A stretch of 64,000 nucleotides of DNA from Spinacia oleracea (GCF_020520425.1 NC_079487.1:128920385-128984384), one strand, 5' to 3'. Positions 50,096 to 63,972 are shown, numbered from the stretch's first letter. Notes: generated by a model from the letters alone, not told the origin. Made by a program: numbers and translations.

Positions 50096-50681
50096 CTCCC
50101 TCTGTCCCTTAATACTCGCACCGTTTTGACTTTTTGCACTATTCACATAATTCACTTTGACCCTATTTTATTTCTAGTATATGAAAACAAATGTTAGTAT
50201 ATAATATATTATTGGCTTCATCTTAATACTCCCTCCGTATTTTTTTAAGAGATACACTTGCCTTTTCCGGCCGTATTTATTTAAGAGATACACTTGCCAT
50301 TTTTAGTAACTTATCAACCCCACCATCTAATTAAATAATACATCTAATATACCCTATCACCCACCATCCTATTAAACAAATATTTTCATAAACCCACCCC
50401 ATCCTCCACCCATCAAAATGACATGGTCCCCACATATTTAATTATTAAAATATCTATCCAACCCCACTTGCTTTATTATTTTATTTCATTTAATTATTCT
50501 TCTTAATATCCATGCCCGACCAAGTGTATCTCTTAAAAAAATACGGAGGGAGTATATATTTTCATAATATTGAAAAAAAATTAAGTTTTTATAATACGTA
50601 GTTGAAAATATTCGTGGTCAAAGATGTGCATTAGCAAGCGTGTCCAGTCAAAACGATACGAATATTAAGGGACGGAGGGAG
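50096..50681. mobile_element. Stowaway-type MITE (outer), split by another MITE
   Basis: The ends CTCCCTCTGTCCCTTAATAC and ATTAAGGGACGGAGGGAG are flanked by TA (50094-50095, 50682-50683). Without the inner element and one TA it is 260 bp and aligns with the 732-992 element throughout (for example TTGGCTTCATCTTAA then TATATTTTCA). Confidence 0.9.
50229..50552. mobile_element. Stowaway-type MITE (inner), 324 bp, nested
   Basis: CTCCCTCCGTATTTTTTTAA and TTAAAAAAATACGGAGGGAG are near-perfect ends, flanked by TA (50227-50228, 50553-50554). It sits inside the outer Stowaway element, so it is younger. Its left subterminal piece CCGTATTT.TTTAAGAGATAC then ACTTGCC occurs twice in tandem (about 50234 and 50271), while the right end has a single copy. 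Confidence 0.9.
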
Positions 50682-51649
50682 TAGTATTCAAGAAAAGGAG
50701 TAACTCTTTCCGATATAAAAAGTTACTCCGTAACGAGTAGTCGAGTACGCTGTACGACCAGTCGAAGACCATAAAAGAGAATTTATGTTGAACATGCAAA
50801 CGGAGCGGGGCAGTGGTGCACATTAATATAAACCCGTGCACAAATAACACACACAAATATTGCCATTTGCCAAGCCAAGTTACCCTTCTTTAGTTGAAAG
50901 AATTAAATGATTTGGATCTCATATTTACGAACAATTCCGTATGATCACAAGAGTTGTGACTATCATGACCGTTTTGCACCTAAAAAAGCTCTTCCAACTT
51001 TCCTCAATAAACCCATCATCGTCTTGTCAATTCCTTTGTCCTCTTATTTTTTTAAAAAAAATTTAACTTAATTGAATTCCTCCTCAAAAAGTGGGTTATG
51101 TTTTTATGGAAATAAAAGTTAAGAATATGGAGAGGAGTGAATTTCCAATTTTGGGTTAACAAGGGGTAATAAAGTAATTTCAATGTATTGTCCCAATATT
51201 TATGATGATGATAGGTGTATTGCTTACTTTCTTGGCTAGTTTCAACTTTCTAGTCTAAATGAGGTTAGCTTTTTAGGCTTTAGGATGTTGTAATTTGGAC
51301 CCTAGTGCTTTGGGAACCATTAAATTAATTTTGTTGCAGTTTTGCCTTTAGCACAACAGTAAATTTGTAGTACTTCTTGCCATGAAAATGGTTCTCATGT
51401 TGTTGACTGTGTTTTTGTGATGGGGGACATCGAGTAATTTGTGTATGGTAGGAGTTTAGCCGCTGAGCAAAGGGAGTTTGTGTAATCCGAATCGGAACTA
51501 GTTGCAACAGTTTTTCACGCCAAACTGTATATTTTTTTAGATCGGAATCAATTTACTTATATGGTGTACAATCATACGGAATATTTCTGTGAATATTATG
51601 ATTAGTGATTAGTGTAGTAAGTGGATCTTTAAAAAATTTGATTTGCCTA

Positions 51650-52445
51650 CAGGCTTGTTTGGCATCATGGGCAGTTTTATTTTTTTTTGAAAGTCATGAT
51701 TTAGATTGAATCTTGAACTCCCTTTTTTTTTTTTGAAATAAAATTAATTCATTCATAAAAAGTCATACGACATCTACAAAAGAAATCTGAATCTGTCAAA
51801 TACATAACAAATTGAATCAAATAAAACTCGTTTTCTGCAAAACTACGATCATCGCGCATCGAACATCTTGTATACCCTCTAACACATCGTTGTTTGATAT
51901 AACCTTCAACGAGGGGGTCTTTTGATCTGTTGTAATTTTGATATTGAATTAAATCAGATTCAATTGATTGTAGATGTAGAACTGACATCTGCTGCGACAC
52001 CGCACAAATCTTCATCGCTGAATCAATTTCTCCTGCAAAATTAAATAATATTCTCCCTCGTACACCAGAAATTTAGGATCCTCTAACCTAAGAAAATTCT
52101 CCCTAAAAGGAGAAGAAAACCCCTATCTTTCGAGGGAGAACAATCCTCGCACAAGGAGGAAGTATTATTAAAACCCTAAAACTCAAACAAAATTAAAAAA
52201 AGAACAACAAAATAAAAAGATTTGGGCTTTCCACCGATAAAATCGATGGAAGCCCCTTCAAAATTCACTAAAGGAGGCTAGGGTTTGAGAGAGGGAGAGG
52301 AGGGAGAGAGAGAACGGCGTTTTGAATCTTGAACTCCCTAAATAGTCATATCTTTCAATAATCATTTTTTATTTTGAACACTGACAATAAAAAATGGAAA
52401 TTTTGGTGTGGGTTACATATTTTGGATTTTAGTTTTATAAAAAAA
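51650..52445. mobile_element. Tourist-related MITE remnant, split by a retroposon
   Basis: After removing the retroposon at 51724-52321, the flanks read GTCATGATTTAGATTGAATC ... AACTCCCTAAATAGTCAT ... AACACTGACAATAAAAAATG. This aligns with the interior of the complete Tourist-like element at 56613-56853 (GTCATATGATTTAGATTGAA ... AATAGTCAT ... AAACTGACAGCAAAAAACTG). The outer ends are not clear; GGCTTGTTTGG at about 51652 may be the left terminus. Confidence 0.5.
51724..52321 (-). mobile_element. Poly(A) retroposon, 0.6 kb, with perfect 18-bp duplication
   Basis: The 18-mer TTGAATCTTGAACTCCCT occurs at 51706-51723 and 52322-52339 and brackets the element exactly. On the minus strand the element starts AACGCCGTTCTCTCTCTCCC, looks like a 5' leader (CTCTCAAACCCTAGCC), contains a short open frame (51749-52015, 88 codons, no domain I recognise) and ends TTTTATTTC plus an A tract. 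This is the anatomy of a transcript copied and inserted by LINE machinery. It could be a non-autonomous retroposon family or a processed copy of a host gene. The perfect duplication suggests it is young. Confidence 0.82.
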
Positions 52446-52674
52446 AATAAAAACAAAAAGGCGAATCTCATATTTTTAAGACAAAATAAACACATGGCCA
52501 AAAAGAAAATGGCCCTAAAAAATACTGTGTTTTGTTAACACACATATGTGATCGGGGATCCTTGTTTTCGATTTTACATGTTTAGGAATTAGGGACCGGT
52601 TTGTTTGACCGTTTTCGGTTCCGATTATAATCTTTAGGAACAGGTGCTTCTTCGGTGACTCCATAGTCTATAAC

Positions 52675-52898
52675 GAGGAAGTATTTTCGCATATTTGATA
52701 TTTGCTTGCAAATGCAAATTCATAGCAAAATACAAAATGGGAAAAAGACAAAAAAGAAAATAAAAGGGTACCTATTTTGTCAGAATGATAATTTTTTTAA
52801 CATGAATGGTACTTTTTTTTCCCTATTTTATCTTTTAACTATTTGTCTTTTACTTGGTATGATTGCCACACATATCAAATATTCGAAAATACTTCCTC
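52675..52898. mobile_element. MITE with 27-bp inverted repeats (Mutator-like?)
   Basis: The left end GAGGAAGTATTTTCGCATAT then TTGATAT matches the right end read on the other strand (GAGGAAGTATTTTCGAATAT then TTGATAT) with one mismatch. The flanks AGTCTATAAC (52665-52674) and AGTCCATACC (52899-52908) match at 8 of 10 positions. This fits the 9-10-bp duplication of Mutator-type elements. Confidence 0.65.
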
Positions 52899-53949
52899 AG
52901 TCCATACCCATCCTTGTGTGATTGCCACTTTGTTTTTAACACAAAGAAAGATATATTACTCCGTATTAATTAGGACTAAAGTCCAGGATCGAGTACGTTA
53001 AAAAATGGGCCAGATACCAAAAGAATCTAGGCCCGTATAACACAAAGTTACAGCAACTACTGAATCATTTAAGCCCATTTCTATCCAAAATATTTTGAGG
53101 TTGAACCAAACATTATCTGTGTATCAGTTTCAGTTGAGGTTGAAGCATTTCTATCATTGTCCTTCGGTCCTTCCTGTATGGCATAACAAGCAAGTTGATG
53201 TGCCACCAGATTACTAGCTCTTAAACAATTGTAAAACTGGTCAATTGAGTTCAGCATGGTGATAAGTGACAAGGCATCAATCTCAAGCTCCAGTTTTTAA
53301 CTTTGTAGTCAACTGCTACATTCAGACTTTCTTTGATTGTGCAATGCTCAGCAGCCAAGGGAGTGAAGGCTGTTCCTTAATCTCTTCTGCAAACTCCTCC
53401 ACCCCCTGCTTCATTTCAATCTGTATTTAGCTGAAGCATCTCATCATTGGATGGAGTTGGTGATCTGGATCAATTTCTCTTTTCCATTGCCTTGTAAAAT
53501 ATGATCTAGATCAATAGCCTATAGGCCACCATGCGCCAATTTGAACACATAAAACCAAGTCAAAGCGAACAAGTTTGCAAACAACTTTTACAAACTAGCA
53601 TTAACAGGGTAAACTCGATGTCTTGAGATATTTCATCTTTAATACCAAGGTGACAGGCATAGATAAGATAACATCAAAAACTTTATCAACTAATTTCACA
53701 TCCAAAACAAGATATCTGAAGCTATTTCAACAATTCAACTCACTAAGTTGCAAATAAATTAAAGCAAGACTTTTATGCATCAGCAACAAAAGAGGTTCAA
53801 CAAACACCCGCTAACATTGTTCTATGCAAAAACCTTTAGCCCTTGTTCAGCACACTCTATTCTATCATTACTTAAAGGGTGCTATCAGATTAAGAAAAAA
53901 AAAGGTTCCAAAACTGCAAAAAATGGAACACGACAATATCAAACGGTTA

Positions 53950-56244
<2,295 letters not shown>

Positions 56245-56346
56245 GTTGGAATTGGAGGAGTGTTGATCTGATGCCTCTGCTTCCGCCGCCTGTGGTACGC
56301 TGCTTTGCTAAGCTACAAGATTTTAAGAGGGATCCAAATGCTGTGC

Positions 56347-56371
56347 AAAACCCTAACCCTCCTATTTATAT
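56347..56371 (-). promoter_or_regulatory. RPS4 core promoter: TATA box and telo-box
   Basis: On the minus strand a TATA box (ATATAAATAGG, 56362-56372) is followed at once by AGGGTTAGGGTTTTGC (56346-56360), a doubled telo-box. Telo-boxes are known cis-elements of plant ribosomal protein genes active in dividing cells. Transcription should start near 56330-56340, giving a leader of about 90 bases. Confidence 0.75.
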
Positions 56372-56612
56372 GTTTTTATTTTTGTTTACAAAGAGTTCTT
56401 ATCAAATGACGATTACAACCTAACCTACATAAGGATTAAGGACCCGCTTAATTTTAACGGATTTTGATTGAAATTAATTTAATTTAACTGCTCTAGAATT
56501 ATTTGGACTTAATTTGTTGAAATTTTTCATTTATAAATTTATTTTGGCTAAAATAAGTTAAAATTAAAAAAACCTAACTACGAAATAAATATACTTAGTA
56601 CATAATTAATTA

Positions 56613-56853
56613 GGGCCCTTGTTCGGTTTCGCTATCAGTTTTCAGTTTTTGATTTTTTGATTTTATAAGTCATATGATTTAGATTGAATTATGAACTAAA
56701 AAAATAGTCATAGCTATTGTAAATTTGTAATCATGTTAATTTTGCAAACTGACAGCAAAAAACTGAAAACTACTTTTTGTGGTTTTCATTTTTTGGTTTT
56801 TAGTTTTGTAAAAAACAGAAAACTGAAAACAAAAAACGATACCGAACAAGCCC
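56613..56853. mobile_element. Tourist-like MITE, 241 bp, TTA duplication
   Basis: The left end GGGCCCTTGTTCGGTTTCG matches the right end read on the other strand (GGGCTTGTTCGGTATCG). TTA flanks it at 56610-56612 and 56854-56856. This is a PIF/Harbinger-type MITE without coding capacity. Internal tracts of AAACTGAAAAC and GTTTTCAGTTTT extend the inverted repeat. Confidence 0.85.
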
Positions 56854-57549
56854 TTAGGTGTTCATGTCGGTTATCAAAAAAAAATGAATATGTCAACTAC
56901 CCGAATTTTTTAAAAAGTGATTACTTGAAGAATATTTTAATATACGATCCAAAATATCCAAATGTACAAAAAAGGTCTGGATATTCGTTTTCTCATATCG
57001 AATTCAGTCGGATCATGGATCGGGTCAACAATTTGGTTTATTTTTCCGCCATTTATACAACTACTCCATTTATTTTAAAATAAAATGTTTTCAATGAGAA
57101 ATGATTTTATCTGGAGTAAAAAAAATCTCAGGGGTTAAAGAAAAAAATTGTTACACTTACTCTCTACAAAATAAAAACATATTCCACATTTTAAAAAATT
57201 GTATTAGACCCTTAATAAGCGCAAACACGAAAAAGTGACAAAAAAATTCTCCTTATTCGTTGTCGTTCCTCTGGTACCAATTTCGTTGTAACACATGTCT
57301 ACGTATGTTTAATAAAGTATGTTGTAGTTTTAAAGTGATAGTCAGGGCCAGGGCGGTCATCAGCTCAATTGAAACCTCTTCTCATGCACGAATTGATTAT
57401 AGAAAAAAAACGGCAAATGTCACATCACAATACTACATATATTTTCAAAAAATAAACAATCTGTAGTAAAAAAAAAAAGGGAAAAAGTGCTCACTTTCTC
57501 ACAAAGACACAAAGTCACAATAACATAGATAACATCCAATATATAATTA

Positions 57550-58886
57550 CTAGTCTTATATGCACGCGATGCGTGCGAGATTATATAAAAAACTAAAAGT
57601 TGTGTTATTACAACTATTCATGCTAAATAATATATATACTTCATATATATTTAAAAGCATCTAATAGTGAAACTATACTCATGCTCTTATATGACAGATA
57701 AATCTAAATCAAAGTACCAAAATAAAGAAATTAAACATATAACGTGTTTCCTTTTTTTTTTCTTTTTTTAATTATTCCTGCATATTAACTTGTCTAACCA
57801 CATTTCTGCCCAATCAATTTGCAACGATTATAAGAATATTTTGGATTAAAATCTTCGATTGTTGATGGAGGTAGCACCCACAAAAACTTTGTTTCCAAAG
57901 GTTGATAATGCATTTTCCATGCCCCGACTACGTCTATTAGACTGCATAAATGTAATTTTTTTAATTTTAAATACAACATGAGCTAATTATTATAACTTTT
58001 TTTTAATACGAACTATATCATTTCACCAAATTACCTATATAAGTATGTATAAACCTAATTTATTTTTTTTAAAAATATGACAATTTATCTATTACATTAT
58101 ACTAAAACAAACATCAGGAATGACACGTGTCACTTTCTGGTGCAAAATTTTCCCGCCAAAAAATGTTTCCTAAAAAATCTCTTCTTTACTTTATTTTGTT
58201 TTTCTATGTTTTTTATTAAAATAATTATATGCCACATAATAATTTGCTAAAAGTAACTTTTGGTAATATTTTAGTCAAACCGTTATACTAATAATCGAAA
58301 ATATATTTACTTAATATTTTGATCAAATATATTAGTATATCGAATATTTTGGTCAAATCGGCTTATCAAACATTTAAAATATGTACTCCGTAATATTTAG
58401 TAGGACGAAAATTGTATTAGATGATTAAATGAAATATTAAAGATTTATTAATGATGCAATATTTTTAGGTAGAAAAATATTTCGGTCAAATAATTTAAGA
58501 ATATCCGTGTATACACGGAACCTAATCTAGTACTCATATTACCCACACCCATTTTCACAATACTGGTTATAATTAGCTCGGTAACTCATCAGGAATTAAT
58601 TCAAAGTACTCCGTATCAAAGACTTAATTGCCCACTAAAAGAAGTTAAAGCCCATTATATAATTGCCTTAATTCTAACTCTTATCAAAACATCATCCACA
58701 CTTTCTCGGATTACATAATGCGTTAATTGCCATAATGCGTTAATTACCATAATTGCCATAATGCGTTACATTTTTAGATTACAATGAATTTTATACATGT
58801 ATGTAAAGGGTAGTTTAGTAATTTAAGGTGGACACCAAAAGCGTGATTACAAAAATAACCCTCCCTCTTAGCTTATATAATAGAGA
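57550..58886 (-). mobile_element. Non-autonomous Helitron (outer), 1.34 kb
   Basis: On the minus strand the element begins TCTCTATTATATAAGC after an A (58887). It ends with the hairpin GCACGCATCGCGTGC, then ATATAAGA and CTAG, followed by T (57549). TC start, 3' hairpin, CTAG end and A/T target are the Helitron hallmarks. It contains no Rep/helicase frame. A short tandem of CCATAATGCGTTAATT units lies at 58716-58770. A second Helitron is nested inside it. Confidence 0.75.
58088..58530 (+). mobile_element. Non-autonomous Helitron (inner), 443 bp, nested
   Basis: It starts TCTATTACATTATACTAAAA after an A (58087) and soon contains GACACGTGTCA. It ends with the hairpin TCCGTGTATACACGGA (58504-58519), then ACCTAAT and CTAG (58527-58530), followed by T. 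These are classical Helitron termini. It lies inside the minus-strand Helitron and in the opposite direction. Confidence 0.82.
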
Positions 58887-59990
58887 TATGTATAGACGTA
58901 AGTTGCTTAATCCATTATGTAGGTTGAAAAACTCTAGTTCGCAACGGTCATGTGGCCCATGTATGGACCAACATAAGTTGGTGGGAAACTCACCTTATGT
59001 TTTGGAGGTCACAGGGTCCCTTCTTCTTACCTATTATAAAAAATAAAAAAAAAATAAAAAAAAATGTGGCCCATGTATTATCATATAGCTAAAAAATCAA
59101 AAAAATCAAAATTTTTATTTGTTAAATGAAGACACGAGTAACAATTTGTTATTTTTTTACTTTTTTTTTTATAGTATATTGATAAAGGCATATTTCCATA
59201 TTCAAAACGCTGTAACTTTGCATATAACTTTCTATCACTTTGCAGTTTATTGAGTTCAAAACATATACAATAAAGGCAATGACCAATTCCCCTCTAAAAA
59301 AAAAAAGACAATGACCAATTAATCAAATCTTTAAATTGCTATCACTTAAGGCTTATTAAGTACGACCGTTACTACGTATTTTGTAGTTATTGGTTTATAT
59401 CTTTAGACGTCATAAATCTAGATTAAACAATGAACATAGTTTTAAATCATTTACCCTAATTAACACTCACATTGATTTTTTTAAAGCCCACAACAACAAA
59501 CAAATAATTACATTGTGATTTCCATATTTTCATTTTTAGTTTTTACAAAACAGAAAATATAAGCAATACACAAATTCTTATTTAAAAGTGACATACAAAA
59601 AGTAATCTATTTTTAGTAATTTTTTTTTCATTTTGTTAATAATATTTATTCAAAATCACTAATAATATAAATTAATCATTCAACCATCAATTTTTGTTTC
59701 CATAAAAATAAAAGTTAATCAAAACACATTAAAAGTTACAACAAACTGGGTAAAAGTTACAACAATTTGATAAAAGTGTTTTTTTTTTTTTACGTGAGTA
59801 AAACTGATATTGGTATACAATAAATTGTGCGTACAAGATCTTTTATAAACAAAATGACAATTTTTTCTGTTCAATGTAAACAAAATGACAATGAACATGT
59901 CTTTTGCGTAGCCGTATTAAGAAATCACTTGGACAAAATGATTTTTTTTTTAAGGGACAAAAAGAATTTAAGTTTTTTTTAATGTGAATG

Positions 59991-62800
59991 AATTTAAGTT
60001 AGGCAAAATTTAAGTTGGAGAAACAAGACTTTCAATTTCCAATTTCCCCAAATTACGTACTACTCTCCATTTGCTCACTCTCTCTTTCTCCCTCAAATCA
60101 AGCAGCCCAGCCCACTAACCCAACGACCTGCCGCAACAAACACTGCCGATACTCTCCACTTCTGATACTTGGCTCGTTCTCTCGCGACTCAAAAGCGACG
60201 GCGGCGCGCGAAGTGGTGATACTCAGACATCGGTGGCCCGCGGCTGCGGTGACACACGCGACGGAGAAAGTGGCGGTACATCATACCACATTTTCTCTCT
60301 TATGCCCTAATTAGTCCTCTCGTTTTCCCAAATTCAAATTCAAGGTAAATAATTCAAATTATACTCTAATTTTCATCTAAACAAGCTGTGAATACCTACT
60401 CGTTTTGTTAATTCTTGCAATGGATGATCGAATTGGACATATTCTTGCGTAATTTAATTTTTTTACGAATTTGTGCTTTAATTGACAATAAATGTAAAAT
60501 ATAACTTGTGATTGTGAAATTTTCCTCCTGTTGACCAATTATGTGAAGAACATAAGTTCATGTAGGCAGAATAAGTGTAAATTTATTGTTTCGCTTGTGA
60601 AATTTGCCTATTTGGCAATACGAGTATAAATAAGTTTTTGTTTGAGTTGTATATGTTCAAATTAGAAATCTTTTATTGCGGTGACGCGGTACATCATGGA
60701 TTCATGGGAAAGAAATGAGAAAAGAGAGGAAGAGACAATGCCAAATGGAGCCTCTTTTTTTTTATAATTATTAATTATCAGTGTCTCTCATGACATTAGA
60801 AATGGTAGAACAATGTCATCTCGATTTCGAGTCTATCATGTATAAGGTAGGCCGACTGATGTGATTGTGAGATAGGTGCCAAAGATTATTTGTACCTTTC
60901 AGTTTTAGAGATGGTTTTAGCGTGGCTCAACTGATGCCATACTAAAACCGGGAAAAAAAATCTGCAGACCATTACTCCGTACTAAGAACACACACAAAAA
61001 AGAGAAAACTACTCTGTAATCGTATGATAAAAAAATGTAAACACGATAGCTTTTCATTAAATGTCCAGTGCCCCAATGTTTAGAGGCTTAATGTGTACTC
61101 CATAATCAAATAGGGTAGGAGTTCGATTCTGTAACTGCCCGTTTTCTCCCTTCCCTTTGGCTTTTACATTTGAAATCCCCAAAATTGAGCACAGAGAACA
61201 GAACAGTAAATCAGAAACACTCGATTACCTCCCATACCAACCGGAAAACCCTAAGCTCTCGGTGACAGCGATACTGTACACTCACCTCTCCTCTCTTCTC
61301 GAATTTTGTTGAAGCCCTTGAACTCTTGAAGGTATACAGTCAATAAACTAAATAACTAATTACTAGTTGTGAATTTATTCAATTGAGTTAATGTTGATTG
61401 AACATTAGGATGTCAGATTTGAGTTTAGAACTTTAGAATTATTATTTGCTTGTTGTTTTAAAATTTAAGGAGGTAGGGTTTGAATATTGGGTGTAGAAAT
61501 ATTGTTAAATTGTAATTTATGATTTTTTATAGGTTGTAGACTGTGTATCAAAGTCAAAAAATATCCGCCTGTTTTCCCCCAACATTCAAGACCGCTTTAA
61601 CCAACTATAAATGAACCTTCAAGACCTCAAAATGAACCTCGTCGAGTTCAATTGTGTTCTTTTTGATGTTATTGTGGTTGAACATGTGCACCCCCAAATT
61701 ATTAATTGTAATTTGATTTTATTACATGTACCTGAAAAATCTAAACCCATAAAGCAAAGAATCTTGGAACCGCCACTGCCAATTCAAGTTTCTTTCTTCA
61801 GAGTCCATCAATGCTCAGTTATGGTAAATGTCAGTCTTCTTGAAATAGTTCATACCTAATCTCTCTATGTGTGTCAAGAAATCAAATAGTTTATAATTAT
61901 GTTCTTACAAAGATATAATGCCTGGGTGTAAACCTGAAAATGCGAGGCTACTAATCAAGGTGTCTCATTAAACCGTGTGCACTTCTTATTTGTCGTGAAG
62001 TAGCAAATGCCATTGTGTCTCATATGAAGGGTTAAGGAACACGGTATATAAGGCTGCATGTTTTGCGCTTCGAACTGCCCTATACTGCCTCGACGGGATC
62101 TTTGCATTATTGTTGACATTGATGCTGTCTAACTGGATCCCGACCTTTTTAGCTGTAGGGATTACTCTGTGATTTACTCTGTTGAAGCTGCGTATAAAAC
62201 CGTTAAACTTTCATAATCTCATTGTGTGCTTTTGATACTTATATAGTAATACTTCCTCAAGTTTTTAATAATTGCACCATCTTGGTTTTGGCACTATTCA
62301 CATATTCTTATACAGTTATTTTTTTGTGATTTATATGTAAGGAAAAATATATTCATGTGGGATCTTGTTAGATTCATCTTGAAATATACTTTCAAACTAT
62401 CAAATTTTTATAATTTTTAAAAATGTATAATGAGAGATATTAGTGGTTAAAATAGTGCATTGGCAAGTGTGAAATCCCAGATGGTGCAATTAAAAAAAAA
62501 TGGAAGTATTAATAACAAATGTACTTGTAAGAAAAGCGAAACGTTCATGATCTCATGAAATCATTGTATGAGAATGTAGTTCTAAGGAACTTTTTGTGCT
62601 CCTTGTTTAAAGTGACTGTGATAGTGAGGTGTGCTGTACGGCCTGTACCCACAGGTGCCGAGACTGTTTCCGTATACTTACAAATCTGATCTAAAATGGT
62701 AGATTGAACCTAGCATTGAGTTGACAATTTTGTCTCATCTTGTGTGCTATTTAGGTGCTCCTTGTGATTTCACTATTTAAGGACTTTTGGCATTGTTTCG
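59991..62800 (+). other. Upstream region and probable leader exons of the ARID gene
   Basis: One leader-like exon ends at 61331 (CTTGAACTCTTGAAG then GTATAC). It is preceded by CGGAAAACCCTAAGCTCTCG and a CT-rich stretch. An acceptor TGTGCTATTTAG at 62754 would join it to the exon with the start codon. A second leader-like exon ends at about 60343 (AATTCAAATTCAAG then GTAAAT) and may be an alternative first exon or a neighbouring transcript. The open frame 60015-60314 has no recognisable domain. Confidence 0.4.
62252..62506. mobile_element. Decayed Stowaway-type MITE in the ARID leader intron
   Basis: The ends CTTCCTCAAGTTTTTAATAA and TTAAAAAAAAATGGAAG are weak inverted repeats flanked by TA (62250-62251, 62507-62508). 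The interior (TTTTGGCACTATTCACATAT, then AGATATTAGTGGTTAAAATA and TGCATTGGCAAG) aligns with the 732-992 family. It is an old member of that family. Confidence 0.7.
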
Positions 62801-63972
62801 ATGACTGAAGCGAAGGAGGTCAAGCCATCTGGTGATGACGTCACTGGGTTGGTGAATAATGATCCTGATGCTATGAAAGTGGAGATGAAACATACAGAGG
62901 ATATGGAAAACGTTGAAGAAAAGGAAGAAGGGGAAGACGCTGAAGACAAGGAAGAAGGGGGAGACGCTGAAGAAAAGGAAGAGGGAGAAGAGGTGGAGGA
63001 AGAGGAGGAGGAGGAGGAGGAGGAAGAGGAAGAGGGAGAGGAAGAGGAAGAGGGGGGAGAGGGAGAGGAAGAGACAGAAGAATCAGATGAAGATACCGAG
63101 GATGAGCAGGATAACAAATTGGAACATGGGCCAGTTGATGTGTCAATTGATGGCGGGGAGGAAGAAGAGGAAACAGAGGATGAACTGGAGAACAAATTGG
63201 AACCTCGTCCAGTTGATGTGTCCATTGATGATGGAAAGGTGTTGCATGTGGAGGTGTCTCTTGAAAAGAACTCTGATAGGATAGTGGATTCTCCAACTCA
63301 GGGGTCTGAAAACAGAAAAATAATGCATGCAGTGAATGTCAAACCCTCTGTGGATGATGATGGTATGTCTGAAGAAGTCCAAGCAAAAGCTTGTAACGGC
63401 TATCTCATAGATCTTAAATGAATTTTGACTAGCTTATTTGCTTTTAGCATTGATATTGTGAGATGTTCTCCTTTGCGTGTATTTCGTTCTTCCTGTTTCT
63501 AATAAAAGTTTTTTTTCCCCTTGAAAAACAATCATGTAGATATTTCTTTATCAGAGGCTTCACTGAAAAGTATCACGGGAGCCATTAGGAAACCTGGTAT
63601 ATCTGATGAAACGGGATCCTTAAGACTCCACAGTGAAGAGGGCCATGATGCAAAATCGGATGCTTATGATTCACTAAAAGATAGAAGGTTCAGTGATGAA
63701 ACTATTTCCAGAAACCGACCTGCTTCATTGAAGGTAGAGCACATGGAAGAGGAAGAACCGAATAATGAGGCAAAGGAAAAAGGAGCTATGGATGTAGATG
63801 ACAGAAATCCTAGTAATGTCAACATATTTGACACAGATACTTCCGGCGGAGGGGAGTCGGGAACGGAAGATGAACAAACAGCTTTTCTGATGGAGCTTGA
63901 TAAGTTTCATAAAGAGAGAAGTCTAGACTTCAAACCACCAAAATTCTATGGAGAACCACTGAATTTACTGAA
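62801..63972 (+). CDS. ARID-domain protein, 5' part (cut by window end)
   Basis: Two coding exons are visible, 62801-63362 and 63540-63972. They join in phase (G then AT) and give the first 331 residues. Residues 40-90 are almost pure Glu/Asp with Gly. A duplicated PVDVSID segment follows (around 113 and 145). After residue 190 the chain is Ser- and acid-rich. At the end begins an ARID/BRIGHT DNA-binding domain (DEQTAFLMELDKFHKERSLD, then FKPPKFYGEPLNLL). The next donor, GTAAGT at 63973, would continue as LKLW, as in plant ARID5/6-type proteins. These are nuclear, chromatin-associated factors; some also have an alpha-crystallin-like C-terminus, which is outside the window. If the first intron is retained, the frame stops at 63421 and gives a 206-residue acidic protein without the ARID. 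Identity is good, the exact subgroup uncertain. Confidence 0.85.

Larger units (their letters stand above)
45141..53949. other. Gene-free block rich in small transposons
   Basis: Nearly 9 kb hold no supported gene. They contain at least four Stowaway elements, one nested Stowaway, a Tourist-like remnant split by a poly(A) retroposon, and a MITE with 9-10-bp duplications, all listed separately. A poly(A)-poly(G) tract sits at 47311-47333. The remainder is AT-rich and featureless to my reading. The part from about 53280 to 53949 may be 3' flank of the ribosomal protein gene. Confidence 0.55.
56400..59990. other. Intergenic AT-rich DNA upstream of RPS4
   Basis: No gene is supported. Besides the Tourist-like MITE and the two Helitrons listed separately, it holds several A/T tracts and no recognisable coding segment. 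Confidence 0.5.

Noticed and set aside
51749-52015. 88-codon frame in the poly(A) retroposon as a host gene
   Set aside because: The frame lies inside a recent insertion with target duplications. It shows no domain I recognise, so I list it only as part of the element.
45141-53949. A hidden gene cluster or new multi-gene system in the gene-free block
   Set aside because: All frames are short and unconserved to my eye. The structure seen is explained by small transposons.
60015-60314. 99-codon frame upstream of the ARID gene
   Set aside because: No recognisable domain, and a donor-like site follows at about 60343. More likely a leader exon than a coding gene.
62773-63296. Minus-strand Ser- and Pro-Leu-rich frames
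   Set aside because: They arise from the complement of the GAA/GAG-rich acidic part of the ARID gene.
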